Source of the DNA: Ephemerocybe angulata
Lineage: Eukaryota > Basidiomycota > Agaricomycetes > Agaricales > Psathyrellaceae
Direction: 5' to 3'
DNA: 64,000 bases
Assembly: GCA_013368325.1 (NCBI GenBank)
Contig: JAACJK010000226.1
Coordinates: 434,001 to 498,000 of the forward strand
The notes beneath the pieces are model-generated. The model was given only the letters and a program-made list of their open reading frames with translations, made no database searches and had not been told where the DNA came from. The translations under genes and the position numbers were made by a program. Positions 22,726 through 33,208 of the stretch are shown piece by piece (position 1 is the stretch's first letter; every line of letters starts with the position of its first letter).

Positions 22726-23703
22726 CTACATACCATTAGGATTCAGCAAAGTCATATTTTCATAAACTACGTAGAGTAGTGTTCTTCCCTTGCATGTCTT
22801 GAGCCAAACACCGTCATCTGTAGCCATTAGTGTACGTTCAAATATGCACTCTTGTCCATTTTGAAGCCCATCTGCATAGAAGACTTGGCCATGATTATCA
22901 ATTATTCTAGATGTGAAGTGCTCTCCTCCACCATAGATGAGTCCTTTCAGGTGATAAGTGTTATGCCCATTTGCACTGAGCAGGTTCAGCAATGATACAA
23001 TTTTCATATGAGGGTCATCAATGCCAAAGCATATGATATCGGTATGCCTCTGTAAAGTAAGCTGCCTTTCATAATGTGCCTTACAAGGTATGCATTTCTG
23101 GCGGATACTACCCCTCACAGTAAACAAGGCATCTTCGATATTGTATGATTCTCCTATTCTGCTTTTTCGGTATTGATTAGCATTTAGAACTGTGAATGCG
23201 GACAGAGAAAATTTGTTAGACAGTTGTACACTTTGTCTTTTACATGAGGGGCATTCAACGATGGTGTTGCCGAGCTCAATATTAGGAATGACTTTAGGAA
23301 CTAGATCTGATATGAATATTCCTGCTGTTCCGTAAGGAAAACGGTCAGGATATCTCCCTCTTAGCTTGAGTCTTAATTCATTGCGGACATTCTCAATAGA
23401 AGTTTGCTGACTGTGGACCTTGGAGAAGCCCGCTGCTATCTGAGCAAGATATCCTCCATGCTCCTGCCATTTAGAACCCCAAAAGATCTGGTTATTTCTC
23501 CAGATATTAAAAAGGATCACAAGAAGACTGTCGTATCCACAACTGTAGTCAACATTGTCCCAAACGATCCCTTGGGGCTGTTGTCCTTCACTTGGGTTAC
23601 CATGAATGGGTAAGTGGTCTATCGACAATATGCAGAGGTTTGCTAAGTATATTGAAGGAACATAAATCAAATGCGCCGATCGCGCCGCTACCTCCGACAG
23701 CAT
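22726..23703 (-). CDS. C19 (ubiquitin hydrolase)-like protein, probably transposon-associated
   Basis: The 325-residue frame has a Cys box, GIVWDNVDYSCGYDSLLVILF, like the catalytic Cys motif of ubiquitin-specific peptidases. A pair of Cys pairs follows (CPSCKRQ, CIPCKAHY), then a His-containing segment, YGGGEHFTSRIIDNHGQVFYADG, placed as in the USP His box. The fold is therefore probably C19. The gene is A+T-richer than the genes on either side. Its first 11 codons overlap an oppositely directed frame (23671-24066), so the true start may be internal, near ILSIDHLPIHGN. My recollection is that such stand-alone proteins occur in many copies in Agaricomycete genomes next to mobile elements; that is inference here. 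Confidence 0.6.
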   Translation of the reverse strand: MLSEVAARSAHLIYVPSIYLANLCILSIDHLPIHGNPSEGQQPQGIVWDNVDYSCGYDSLLVILFNIWRNNQIFWGSKWQEHGGYLAQIAAGFSKVHSQQTSIENVRNELRLKLRGRYPDRFPYGTAGIFISDLVPKVIPNIELGNTIVECPSCKRQSVQLSNKFSLSAFTVLNANQYRKSRIGESYNIEDALFTVRGSIRQKCIPCKAHYERQLTLQRHTDIICFGIDDPHMKIVSLLNLLSANGHNTYHLKGLIYGGGEHFTSRIIDNHGQVFYADGLQNGQECIFERTLMATDDGVWLKTCKGRTLLYVVYENMTLLNPNGM

Positions 23704-24066
23704 GTACGCCTAGCAGGTGGTGAATCCACGGCATTTGCGGAGGCAGCAGCTGCAATTCAAAAAGCCTGTGTTCTCTTTGGCGGTCACTTCCCAGACGGTG
23801 GGATGGTCGCTTGGGAAGGATCTACTAGAGAAAATCTTCCAACCATTGAGGCATCGGCCAGGTACTTCACGCCAAAGTCAGCCAGCAATGAAGAGACCGC
23901 ATTGGAGATCGACGACTTGATTGATCCCAGCCATACTCTCCGCCGCATGATGGAAGACGAGTTCATTCATGGCCCAGACAACAAGGTTGACTACAAAAAG
24001 GAGATATCTATTCATGGTGTTCCAAGGTACGTAGTATTACTTCAATATAGTATAAGGTTGTCATAA
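23671..24066 (+). pseudogene. truncated repeat-family protein (N-terminal part)
   Basis: The frame reads RRSRRYLRQHVRLAGG...IQKACVLFGGHFPDGGM, then ARYFTPKSASNEETALEIDDLIDP and EDEFIHGPDNKVDYKK, and fades after GVPR at about 24033, where a GTACGT donor-like site is followed by nothing continuous. The EDEFIHGPDN-like phrase is, to my memory, part of an Agaricomycete multi-copy family whose longer members continue with a conserved second half; that half is absent here. It is therefore most likely a truncated copy, overlapping the C19-like gene head-to-head. Confidence 0.4.
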
Positions 24067-24117
24067 ATATTGGGCCTAGGCACCAGGATCTATCACCTGT
24101 TTCGTTCACACACAAGT

Positions 24118-25399
24118 CTACCATCCAGCCTGAATAGCCAATGCGCCAACCTCCACAGGCTCATCGTAATGGCGCTCAAGCCATTCTGCACTGTCACGGC
24201 TAAGGCCATCATGTGCATCAACTGTACGGCAGTTCAGCAGGTGCCAGCAGAATTGATAAGAGAAACTCACCAATCTCCTCATCGTCACACTTGTATCTGG
24301 CAAACTGGTAAACCGACCAGGTTCCAAAGTTCAATGTTGATTTCCCTCTACGGAAGCACGAGTTGCCACATCGCAGCCTCCATGACACGTATAGCTCACA
24401 ACCGTCCCCAAACCGGCTGGAATCCTTGAATGGGTGGTTGAGCCGTTCACTGTTGAACACAAAAGTGGCCTGGCCAACCCCTCGAGCTTCACGGATTTGG
24501 GCAGGACAGTTAATATCCTGACCACATCGATGTTCCTTGAACGCGTCCCAATCCAATAAACTCCTTTTGATCGTGAATCCAGACCTCGTCAATAGGCGCT
24601 CAGGATGTGAAACAGGGTCTTCGGATGGCATAACCGCTGCATTTCGTATACCCTGGCGCATAAGGGTAAGACCAGGGTACAGAACACATAGCCTTCCATT
24701 GGAAATGTAATTCATGAGTGCGGTTGTAGGCTGATCAACCACCGACAGGAGGGGTGATCCTTTGAGTTTTCCAACAAAGAGGATACACCGGTGCACAGGA
24801 TATAGAGATCCAGAAGAGGAACCCTTTGTGAATAGATAGGCCTGAGAGAGTGTACGGCCAAAAAGAGGGTAGTGCAAGTCATCATACAGACTGTACAACG
24901 TTTTGCGGTCTTCAGGACTTGTGGCGTGCGGCATGAAATGGGGAGTGGATGTGACGTCTTCGAGGCAGAAATGTTCGTCCTCCGTGATGTATTTGAAGAA
25001 AGAAGTAATGTCGGCACTGCTGTTTGGGGCATGGATTTCCAGGCGGTACGTGAACTGAGCCCAATCTTTGGGATGAGTATTGGGAAGGTCGGTGAACAGC
25101 AAGGGAAGGATTCCATGTCCTGAGATAACCATGTTGCAGGTGTCGAGGAGGGTGAGAAATGTGTCCGGCTTTGCTATGCCAGAAGAGATGCGGAGGTGGT
25201 CGAGAAGACGCCTTCTGAGGGTAGCTTCAGCAGCAGAACGCAAAGGTCTGCACATTGTTGCAAAGGCAAGCAGGGTACCAGGAGAGTTGGCACCGCTGTC
25301 GACGATGTCGGTAAGCAGTTCAAGAGGAGTGTCTTGTAGAGCATGGAAAGAAGGAAACAGGGTTTGATCGAGGCTACCAAAAGTCCAGTATACTTGTAA
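24118..25399 (-). CDS. F-box-like protein, local family member 1
   Basis: The frame is open from 25399; I find no ATG before the F-box-like LQDTPLELLTDIVDSGANSPG, so the 5' end is unresolved or damaged (first ATG 25255). It continues through TMCRPLRSAAEATLRRRLLDHL, ISGHGILPLLFTDLP, LEIHAPN, ALMNYISNGRLCVLYPGLTLMRQGIRN, EHRCGQDINCPAQIRE and VSWRLRCGNSCF. A short intron (GTGAGT...TACAG, about 24255-24205) joins DEEI to VDAHDGLSRDSAEWLE and the stop at 24118. It shares its C-terminal motif order with the genes at 25471-26640 and 26766-28069. It is divergent from 25471. Confidence 0.6.
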
Positions 25400-25470
25400 T
25401 CAGATGGGCACATGGCATCAATGCGAACTCTCAATAGATATAAATACCAGAGTCAAACACAGGAAATACT

Positions 25471-26640
25471 ATGGCTCCAGCAACGCCCAAGAATCGCAAA
25501 AACGGCAAGCTGCGCCACAAGGAACCACCTTCACTGTCTGGAGAAGCACGGACAGTGCAGTATATGTCTGAACATCCACAGTATGCTTATTCACCAATTA
25601 TTCACACCCCTTCAATATTGAGCTCACAGGACATTACAGCTGAAAAGGAGGCAACCTTTGTTCAAGTCATCGGAATCGACATTCTGTTGGCTATATTTGA
25701 CACAGCAGATGAGCATGTGGTCCCACACTCGCTTGCGCAAACCTGCCGCCACTTCCGAACAGCCGTCAAGATGTGGCTGCACAGCAACATCAAGAAGCTC
25801 ATGGGACGCAACGGAATCGACTATAGTTCCTTCATGCTCCGCGCGCTAGATCGGACTGGAAGCGTCTTGTCAGGTCCAGAAGCACTCACCGCATGGTACC
25901 CCACAGCACCTGTATCTGGACGCATGGAAGTGTTTTGCCCAAATATTCCAGAAGCGTACATGGGCATGCTTGACCATCTTACCTTGGCAGAAGGTTTTGA
26001 TATCCAGGCTATCATCCACCCTGAAGGCCCCGATCGACCACGCGCATTCAGGAGTATCTATGGAGACTTTGCCTTTGGAAGAACCGTCAAGGCAGCCGTC
26101 ACATTGCAAAAAACACGGCCCATCGGAAATATCACATTCACATGTGTTCTGCTTATCGGAATTGCCAGAGAAAGCCCCACCCCCATGGTTCTGGAACAAC
26201 CATCGACTATCTTCATGAACACGATAACCGGCAAATCAATGGTTTCATATTATCCTGGTCGCACGTTCTACGCTCTAGGCCTCATGAATTATGAGGGGCC
26301 GGTCCTTCCACATGCTATACCCAGCACGCGGGCTATCCATGGAGCCAAATTCAAATTGACCACAAGGAATCCAGATTCATTCAAAACACATCAATGTGGA
26401 ACCCACAGCCTCTGCCCCAATACGATCCGAAACACATTGGACAACCGATCTGCCACAACCGATTTCTGCCATTTTTACAATGACGTGCCGCTGGCAAAAC
26501 GAGAGGCACAAAAGCTTGTTATATGGCGATTACGTTGTGCTGGAATGTGTGGGGAAGCAATGCTCCCTGAGCCATATCAAATTGATAGTGTCATGGGTCT
26601 GTATGTGACGGAGACATATGTTGCCATGGAAAGCATGTAA
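25471..26640 (+). CDS. F-box-like protein, local family member 2
   Basis: A 389-residue single frame. An N-terminal basic region (PKNRKNGKLRHKE) is followed by an F-box-like IGIDILLAIFDTADEHVVPHS with AQTCRHFRTAVKMWL, then RTGSVLSGPEALTAWYP...GRMEVFCPNIPEAYMGML, which resembles the glycine-serine loop and acidic strand of a nucleotidyltransferase-like fold (weak). Next come STIFMNTITGKSMVSYYPGRT, FKTHQCGTHSLCPNTIRN and WRLRCAGMCGEAML. The His-x-Cys-Gly-x4-Cys-Pro-x2-Ile-Arg motif, a possible metal site, is shared with family members 1 and 3. Function unknown. The reading frame is intact. Confidence 0.65.
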   Translation: MAPATPKNRKNGKLRHKEPPSLSGEARTVQYMSEHPQYAYSPIIHTPSILSSQDITAEKEATFVQVIGIDILLAIFDTADEHVVPHSLAQTCRHFRTAVKMWLHSNIKKLMGRNGIDYSSFMLRALDRTGSVLSGPEALTAWYPTAPVSGRMEVFCPNIPEAYMGMLDHLTLAEGFDIQAIIHPEGPDRPRAFRSIYGDFAFGRTVKAAVTLQKTRPIGNITFTCVLLIGIARESPTPMVLEQPSTIFMNTITGKSMVSYYPGRTFYALGLMNYEGPVLPHAIPSTRAIHGAKFKLTTRNPDSFKTHQCGTHSLCPNTIRNTLDNRSATTDFCHFYNDVPLAKREAQKLVIWRLRCAGMCGEAMLPEPYQIDSVMGLYVTETYVAMESM

Positions 26641-26765
26641 CGTTATAGCAATCACTGCCACAGCAATTCCATCATATGCGGAAGCAATAGCTAAGCGCCA
26701 CTGGTCTTAATATTAAGCACACACAAGTTACCAACGTCGCCACCTCTACAGGAAGACGCCGCAAC

Positions 26766-28069
26766 ATGGCAGACGCCACAGTTCCTCTCATGAGACTCAT
26801 CAACGGAGACCAGCTCCAGTTCCATGGATTTGATCAAAATCCAGAGATAGCAGAGCGACTGAAGATTCATGCACAAGGTCTGTTTCACGTTGATCAGGGG
26901 ATGAGTATACTAACTCAGGACAAGGTATTTGGGAACTGCTTGAAGACGAACAGAAGCATGAGCTCCTGAAGAACCAACCCCTTCACGTACTCAGACAATT
27001 AGAGGGAGAAGGGAACATCACCAGGATTGATACTGAGCGAGCCGTAGAAGACCAGCTACGGATTCGACTACAATGGATGGATTTACCTTTCGACCAAACC
27101 ATGCATCTCCTCGACGATTACAGCTCTCTCATCACTGGGCAATTCACACTTGGAGTCATTGATGGAGCATTCTACACAAACGAGATCGACTTCCATGTTC
27201 CAGCAGTCCATGTCCAGGACTTCATCAACGCCCTTATACCATTGGGATATGCAAACATCGAGGTACAAGGAGGCGAAGGTGGCGAAGGAGAGGAGGTTCT
27301 GTTCATGGAGGATCTGACATGGGAGTATAGCGTGGGTGATGACGACGAGGACGATGAAGAGTGGACTTTCAACAACAACACATTAGGTCATCGGATACGC
27401 CGAGCTCGCAATGGACCCCTCAAGTACCACATTCGGGATGGACCGCACACCCTTGGACGCTACTACCTTGTCAACCATGATAGAAAACGGGTCAACATTA
27501 TCTCCTGCAAGAAACATCCCCTTGTCAGCATTGCTCACTTCCATACAACAGTGTCCATGAACTATATTGCTCATCATGGCCTGGTTGTCCTTTACCCAGC
27601 CTTGACGCTCCAAAAGCAGGGCTTAGCCTCAGGAGGACCGTGGACAATGGAACCTGGCGCTGCGAAGGCTATCCAGAAATACGAAGGTCGAGGATACACA
27701 ACCACTACCGTTAACGAAAACAAGCATCACACCTGCGGCAGGGACCCTAGCTGCCCTCAGACGATCCGGAATCTTGGTGACAGCGGAGTACTTCATATGC
27801 GCTGGAGTGATTTCCGCGGCCTGCCAGGGAGGAGGGTCCGTGCTTGTCGAGACGCAGTCAAGTGCATATGGCAACTGGCCTCTGGAGACTGGTGCATGGG
27901 CGCGAATGGAGAGTCCATTGGGCTTGTGATGGTTAATCAATACTGTGAACGTGAGTCCAGATATGTGACATTGTGCAACATACGTACTTACCACTGATTT
28001 ACAGTCATTCAGAATAATACAAAAAGAGCGAGCGAAAGCGTGGAAGACAGGAGGTCTGTTGAAGTGTAA
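26766..28069 (+). CDS. local family member 3, no clear F-box
   Basis: Exon 1 (MADATVPLMRLINGDQLQF) ends before GTCTGT near 26878. The acceptor ACTCAG at about 26919 leads into GQGIWELLEDEQKHELLKN and onward to MDLPFDQTMHLLDDYSSLITG. An acidic stretch (YSVGDDDEDDEEW) is followed by the family motifs: SMNYIAHHGLVVLYPALTLQKQG, HHTCGRDPSCPQTIRN and LASGDWCMGANG. A last intron (GTGAGT...TTACAG, about 27950-28004) joins QYCE to LIQNNTKRASE and the stop at 28069. The same His-x-Cys-Gly...Cys-Pro motif as members 1 and 2 shows common descent. Function unknown. Confidence 0.6.
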
Positions 28070-28258
28070 TACAAATTACGTAGAAAATTGATGCATCTGA
28101 AACCAAAGTGATATCAGTGAGCAAAAGGGGGGAAACGGGGGAAACGGGAGGATTTTCCAAAAAAAGACGTTGGTCGGGGTTTTTTTGGAAAGTGATCAAA
28201 ATTGGGTAAATAGATACAAAGTCCACATGCATTACAAGGAACGTTGCAAAACAGGTGC

Positions 28259-29572
28259 CTATGATAAAAACCAGCACGTATCATATGTAAAGGTAACCTG
28301 AATATCAGTGTTAGCAAAATAGTGTACTAGATGGTCCCTCCAGGGGGCATAATTTAAATGGGATGAATCATAATCACAAACTTCAATTGCCTTTAACTGG
28401 GGGAAAGAACGGTTGGGCTGGGAAATGTTATCAAATATATCCAATGTAACCTCCTGGAAGGTCTCTGGAAAGGCAAGTGGAGAGTAATCAGGTGCAGTAA
28501 GAAGGATTTTCTGAAGAGAAGGATGGCCCATAGGCGAAGGAAAATCTCCGTAATAGGAGTCGCGAATTAAAACAAGTGTGGTGATGTTGGGGGTAAGATG
28601 CATGATGTGTGGAACCTCCTCGTCCTCACTGGCATCAACATCATAATCAGAGATATGATAAGACATTGTTCCGTACGTCAGGTAGCGGAGACCATCACCG
28701 TACACATCGCAGAAATCTGCCAATGCTTCATATTCGGAAACCTTGCTGAAGATGTCGAGGTGATTGAGGCAGGGGAGATTATCGAGGGAAGTGAATTCGG
28801 AGAGAAGATCTGTGAAAACGCCAATGTTATGACTATTGATGTCTTCATATTCATCGATAGTTCCAAGGGACAGGCGTGTGAGGTTCGGAAAGTGGGGTGA
28901 AACCAAGACATCGTCAAATGCAAGAGCACCTGCATCGGCAATGTCGGCAATGTGGAGGACAGAAAGATTTGGGAAAGACTCAGCCATTGCAGCGATGTGA
29001 GCCAGAGTAAACAGGTTGAGTTCGGTTGGCACCAAACAACGACTGTCTGCCAGAATAGCCTTGTTGAGTTGAAGGTGGGTAAGGGAGGTGATCAGAGGGA
29101 AGATAGGGGTGGGATTGGGAGAACCGGAAAGATCGACCTGAGTCAAGGCGTCCGAGATAGGCCTTGAAGTGCTGAAAGCTTGGAGATTTGGGAGGTGGCG
29201 GAGAAGGTGGTAAACAGCAGTCGCACTAAGAGAATCTCCAACGAGGTGAAGGCGACGTGTCTGGGACCCCATTGGCTTCCGACCATAACGGGGAATCCGG
29301 CGGGCTCGCAAGATAACCCCAAGCAACTCGCAATCAGATCCGATAACCAACCATCGCCATGCGATGCTCATTGCAATGTCGTTGAAGAGATGGCAAGTAG
29401 CTGCAATTTTGTGGAGAGAGGCTGGAGTTTGATGGTGTCTTGAAAGAGGAAGAAGGGGGGACTGTGTTGTGGAATGGGGAGGACACTCGTCTGCCAGGTG
29501 GGGTGCATTTTGGAGGAAGATATTGTGCCAGATCTCAACAGGAAAGTGCTGGACCCATGCAACAGAAATCAT
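28259..29572 (-). CDS. F-box/LRR-like protein
   Basis: A 437-residue frame starts MISVAWVQHFPVEIWHNIFLQ, an F-box-like opening. It continues with HKIAATCHLFNDIAMSIAWRWLVIG, then a run of leucine-rich segments (LLRHLPNLQAF, FPNLSVLHIADI, FPNLTRLSLGTIDEY, LPCLNHLDIFSKV, HPSLQKILLTAPDY, FPQLKAIEVCDYD). It is divergent from the 1576-type family: there is no coiled coil and no SHVCxxWR motif. The general fold is that of SCF adaptors with LRR substrate domains. Translation stops at 28259; I see no need for introns. Confidence 0.68.
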   Translation of the reverse strand: MISVAWVQHFPVEIWHNIFLQNAPHLADECPPHSTTQSPLLPLSRHHQTPASLHKIAATCHLFNDIAMSIAWRWLVIGSDCELLGVILRARRIPRYGRKPMGSQTRRLHLVGDSLSATAVYHLLRHLPNLQAFSTSRPISDALTQVDLSGSPNPTPIFPLITSLTHLQLNKAILADSRCLVPTELNLFTLAHIAAMAESFPNLSVLHIADIADAGALAFDDVLVSPHFPNLTRLSLGTIDEYEDINSHNIGVFTDLLSEFTSLDNLPCLNHLDIFSKVSEYEALADFCDVYGDGLRYLTYGTMSYHISDYDVDASEDEEVPHIMHLTPNITTLVLIRDSYYGDFPSPMGHPSLQKILLTAPDYSPLAFPETFQEVTLDIFDNISQPNRSFPQLKAIEVCDYDSSHLNYAPWRDHLVHYFANTDIQVTFTYDTCWFLS

Positions 29573-30139
29573 TGGAAGAACTAAGAAGCATCATAAGAGA
29601 TACAGTGTAAAACAGGGCAAAAACTTTCATACATAGCGGAGGGGACGCAGACGTCGGACGAATTCTGAAGAGATGGGCGTGTAGGCAGCAGTAAGAGAAG
29701 CCTATACAAAAACATGAGACAAAGGACAATTGCAGTAGATATAAGAAAATGGCAGACCTTAAATAGGGACACAGGACAAGTGTTTGGGAAGAAAGAGCCT
29801 AGAAGGAGAACCAGACCAGGGAACAGCGGCAGCAATAAAAACAGGAAATAGCGGAGTTTGAAAAGTAACCATCAGAATATTCAACTCCGACAGACTGGGA
29901 ATGACGCCAGCGTCGTGTAAAAGAACGATGATTACTTACGTAAACCCTCGTAATCCACCGCGAGTTTCGGATATATGCTTGTCTCTCTTGGCTTCCATCT
30001 CTTCCTTGCTAATCTCGCCAGACTACACCATTGACCTCGGTCTTCGAATTGCGCATCAAGAATCGGTACGATGATAGCCTTCGGGACGTCCATACTCCCT
30101 GCGGAGTTCATTGACAGCCTCTACCGCCTTCCGAATCTG
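29573..30139. other. intergenic
   Basis: The stretch upstream of the F-box/LRR gene holds only short unconserved frames on both strands. No RNA gene or repeat is seen. Confidence 0.45.
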
Positions 30140-30690
30140 AAGTGCTCTCGATCTTCAAAATGGACCTTGATATCCCGGACGAGACGCTTCTTTGGCGCTT
30201 CCTATTACTCGCCCCCGAATCGAAGCGAAACGCTTGGAGCATTTCCGCTGCAATTGGGAGCGTGTCAATAACTTGGGGAGCAACTTCCTTTTACATGTCG
30301 CGGCACCTTGCCTTGAAAGCTATACTGTCACTGAACTGTATCTCGGAACCGAGAAACAGTAGTTCCCTTTTCTGAGAAGCGGAACCGATGATGACCCCTT
30401 CCCATCTCTCCAAATCGTCGCTTTCCTTGGTGCCAGGGTTGACGCAGGCTCCGTGGGCCACCTCAAACACTTCGTCTTGTCAAGCGTTGCTAACAGTCAC
30501 CCCAACGAGCGGCAGTTTCCCTTTACCTTGCTGCGCATGGGGAGCGTGGCCAGACCTCGAGAAAATCACATTCAATGTCTATTATTCTTGCGCCATGCGT
30601 TGGAGCCACTGGTGAAAGAATTCCCGAAACTGAACCAGCTCTCCGTGCCTCAGAAAGCTTTCGATTCTGTGAGGCCGGAAGTCGATTGAG
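30140..30690 (+). pseudogene. relic of the F-box family gene
   Basis: Broken pieces on the plus strand match the C-terminal half of the family: a CLESYTVTELYLGTEKQ-like piece ending in a stop, DPFPSLQIVAFLGARVDAGS with HLKHFVLSSVANSHPN, PDLEKITFNVYYSC in another frame, and ALEPLVKEFPKLNQLSVPQK to a stop at 30689. At least two frameshifts and a stop are needed, and the F-box part is missing. It lies just outside the left end of the large transposon. Confidence 0.55.
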
Positions 30691-30805
30691 CTTGCGCTGG
30701 AAAGCTTACTGGTTGATTGTAACTTAACCCTTCCAGTCCTCTAATCCATGTACTTACACGGGAGACAAGAAGCCAATCAGCCAATAGGGGAGTTCAAAGT
30801 TGAAC

Positions 30806-31106
30806 CACCTGATCCCTCCGTAACAACCGGCTAATTAGCCCGGAAGATGTGGTCCACCTTCCCGGCTAACTAGCGGGGTTTGTGTCGATTTCCCTATCGT
30901 ACAGATATCTGCCCAATATCGAGGGCAAATAACTTCGTCGTTTCGCGCTTTCGCCCTCCAGAACCCGAAACCCTCCACGGCAGATGCCGAGATCGATTCG
31001 GACGCGGCCACGCGGGCGGGGAAGGCATGCCCAGGCCCTCGGGCGGCCTCGGCGTCGTCATCGCGGGTCCAAGCAACCTCGCTTAGGCGCTCGTCGTCGT
31101 CGTCGT
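30806..31106 (+). repeat. left terminal inverted repeat of the KDZ element
   Basis: About 300 bp match the reverse complement of 42052-42354 until the sequences part in a CGT-rich microsatellite. Near the outer end there are two imperfect palindromes (CCGGCTAATTAGCCCGG and CCCGGCTAACTAGCGGGG), plausible transposase-binding structures. Long frames seen in both copies are translations of the repeat and not genes. Confidence 0.9.
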
Positions 31107-31438
31107 CGTCGGTAGCGACATTTCTCCTACTATACTTCACATATACAATATACATTACATTGTCCTCACTACTACTATCACTAAGGCCTGGGCCCCCACC
31201 CAGCGTGGAAATGCTCTTACGTGACCGGTCGCTGCCATCGGCATCAAAGTGTCAAAGCACCCCAACCAAGAACTTCCAGGAATCTTTTCAGAGCCATCGT
31301 GAATTCGTTGAAGACCTCCAGTCCCATGATATACATTCTATGTGAGTACGTCCATGATCTCATGAGCTTAGAGACGTGTTGCACGCAGCAGCACTTTCCG
31401 ATTATCCATCAGGAGACTGATATGGATTTCATCTCTAT

Positions 31439-33009
31439 CTATGTAGCAGCTACGATCTCGTCTTCCCTGCCGCCTTCGCTCTCATCAGAAGAAGAAATAA
31501 CAGAAGCACTCTTAGGCCCAGGTGGAATCTGACCGGCGACAGCAGACCTTTTGGCCCGCTTCCGTGGACGTGCAGCACCGGATTCGGGCTCGGTGACATC
31601 AGCAGTGGTCGCTTTTTTGGTACCCTTGTCCTTCCGTGGCTTCCTTTTCTTCTTCGGCGCCTCGCCAACCTTCTCCGAGATAGCGGTGTGCTCATCAGTA
31701 CTCAGATTCACCCAGGTACAAGCACCTGATACAAGGGCGTCGCGCAGCCGTTGTACTTCGGCAATGGTGTTGAGATTGTGCGGCGATGTGAACTTGAGGC
31801 TCGCTGGCCACCCGCGTAGCTGTACCTTGTGGCGAACCATGATGTGGCTTTCATAGTTCTCGTATGCCATCAAGATATTCTTTTGCTTCAATAGGCGGTC
31901 TGGGAGGGGCGTGGTAAGTCTTTCGTACAACTGATTCTGAACAATTGGCTAAACACTCACTGAGGCCTTCAGAAATGAGGCATCGACATTCCAGCTGCAG
32001 GACACGGAGGAGGGAACCTTTTGATTTCGTGTCTATTCAGTCTAAGGTGAGTATGGCAGCCATTTATCCAACTACGATGCCGCTGACCGTCACGCCTTGC
32101 ATCGCACCAGCTCTGGAACTTCCGAATGAACTCGTTGGCCGTCATGTCGAGGTGCTCGATGAAGAAGGCCGAGGTGTTGCCAGCATCGCCAAATGTTGGT
32201 ACCAGAGTGTCATTAACGCTGTCGCGGGCGCTCACGAGAAACAGGGTTGCTCCTGTTCTTTCGTGGAGCTTCGCCATCTAGGTACGCAATGTGCGCCTCA
32301 TTAGCTACTCAATCTCGTAGTGCCTTACTGTCACTTACCTCTTCATGCAGTCGTCCAATAGTTGTATCGTAATCAACGGCAGCAGCACGATGGTTTGCCC
32401 TCAGACCCTTCGCGTTGAGTTCCCGTTGTTTGAGAAGGTCCTCAAGAAGCTTCTTCTCCTCGGACGGTGACAGGTCGCACATGTCGGGGTCCTCCTTCAT
32501 ACGACGCTGGATCTCGAGGAGCTTCGACTTGTCTCCAATCTCAGTCTCTGGGTTATCCAGTCATCCACCTGTAAGTCATGATAATACGTAGACCTGACAT
32601 GCGACTCACCCTCGTTGATCTCCTTAGCCATGAAGTGCAGTTTAGCATTGTGGAGATTCGGCGCACGGGTTTGTTTAAAACCAGTCTCTGTAGTCGCCCT
32701 CCCCTGCACGTACTCAAGCTTCCTGCCGTGCTTTTCGGCGATCTCCTGGAGGGCGCGGGCCTGGTCTTCCTTAAACTTGCGTATGTCTGCTGCAAGTTGT
32801 GCTTTGTTCTCCTGGGTCTGCTGTGTTCGGGCACGGGCAGTAATTTTCCCTGCGTCGGTGAGCTTGACTGTATTGTTTTTCTTCGGCGGAATCACAGGCT
32901 TTGTAGGATTTCTTTCTGCCCAGGTCGAAACTTCGTCATGGTCCCGGAGCTCGAGTTCGGTTGGTATAAAGCCGTCGTTGGTGTCATCGGTTGAGCCTGA
33001 CATCGGCAA
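31439..33009 (-). CDS. KDZ-element accessory gene A, hypothetical
   Basis: It starts at 33009 (MPMSGSTDDTNDGF). Exon 1 holds PTKPVIPPKKNNTVKLTD, a basic coiled-coil stretch (RKFKEDQARALQEIAEKHGRK) and LHNAKLHFMAKEINE. Further exons read ETEIGDKSKLLEIQRRMKED with SEEKKLLEDLLKQRELNAKG, then MAKLHERTGATLFLVSARDS with AGNTSAFFIEHLDMTANEF, a poorly defined piece near 32030, and finally YERLTTPLPDRLLKQKNILM, ALVSGACTWVNLSTDE and a nuclear-looking basic tail (KKKRKPRKDKGTKK, RPRKRAKRS) to 31439. The gene lies wholly inside the transposon and is divergent from gene B. I recall similar proteins as a multi-copy basidiomycete family; function unknown. The tail suggests nuclear, perhaps chromatin or DNA, association. 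Confidence 0.6.
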
Positions 33010-33208
33010 GAAATTTTGTGAGGGTACGGCGAATGGGAGAGACAGACGAGGAGAGACGAAGGTATGTTTTGTGGATTTCCGAGCCTATCCAACGGCGTAA
33101 AAATTTGTGGCTGATATTTGTTTGGTCTCAAGCGTGACGGGCTACACACCTGCCGGGTACTTCCATCGGCGCCTTCCTCCAACATCCTCACCTACGATAA
33201 CACCACCC

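Noticed and set aside
30835..31155. Long open frame, repeated at 41972-42325, as a conserved duplicated gene.
   Set aside because: It is the translation of the transposon's inverted repeat; the antisense strand is equally open and there is no domain.
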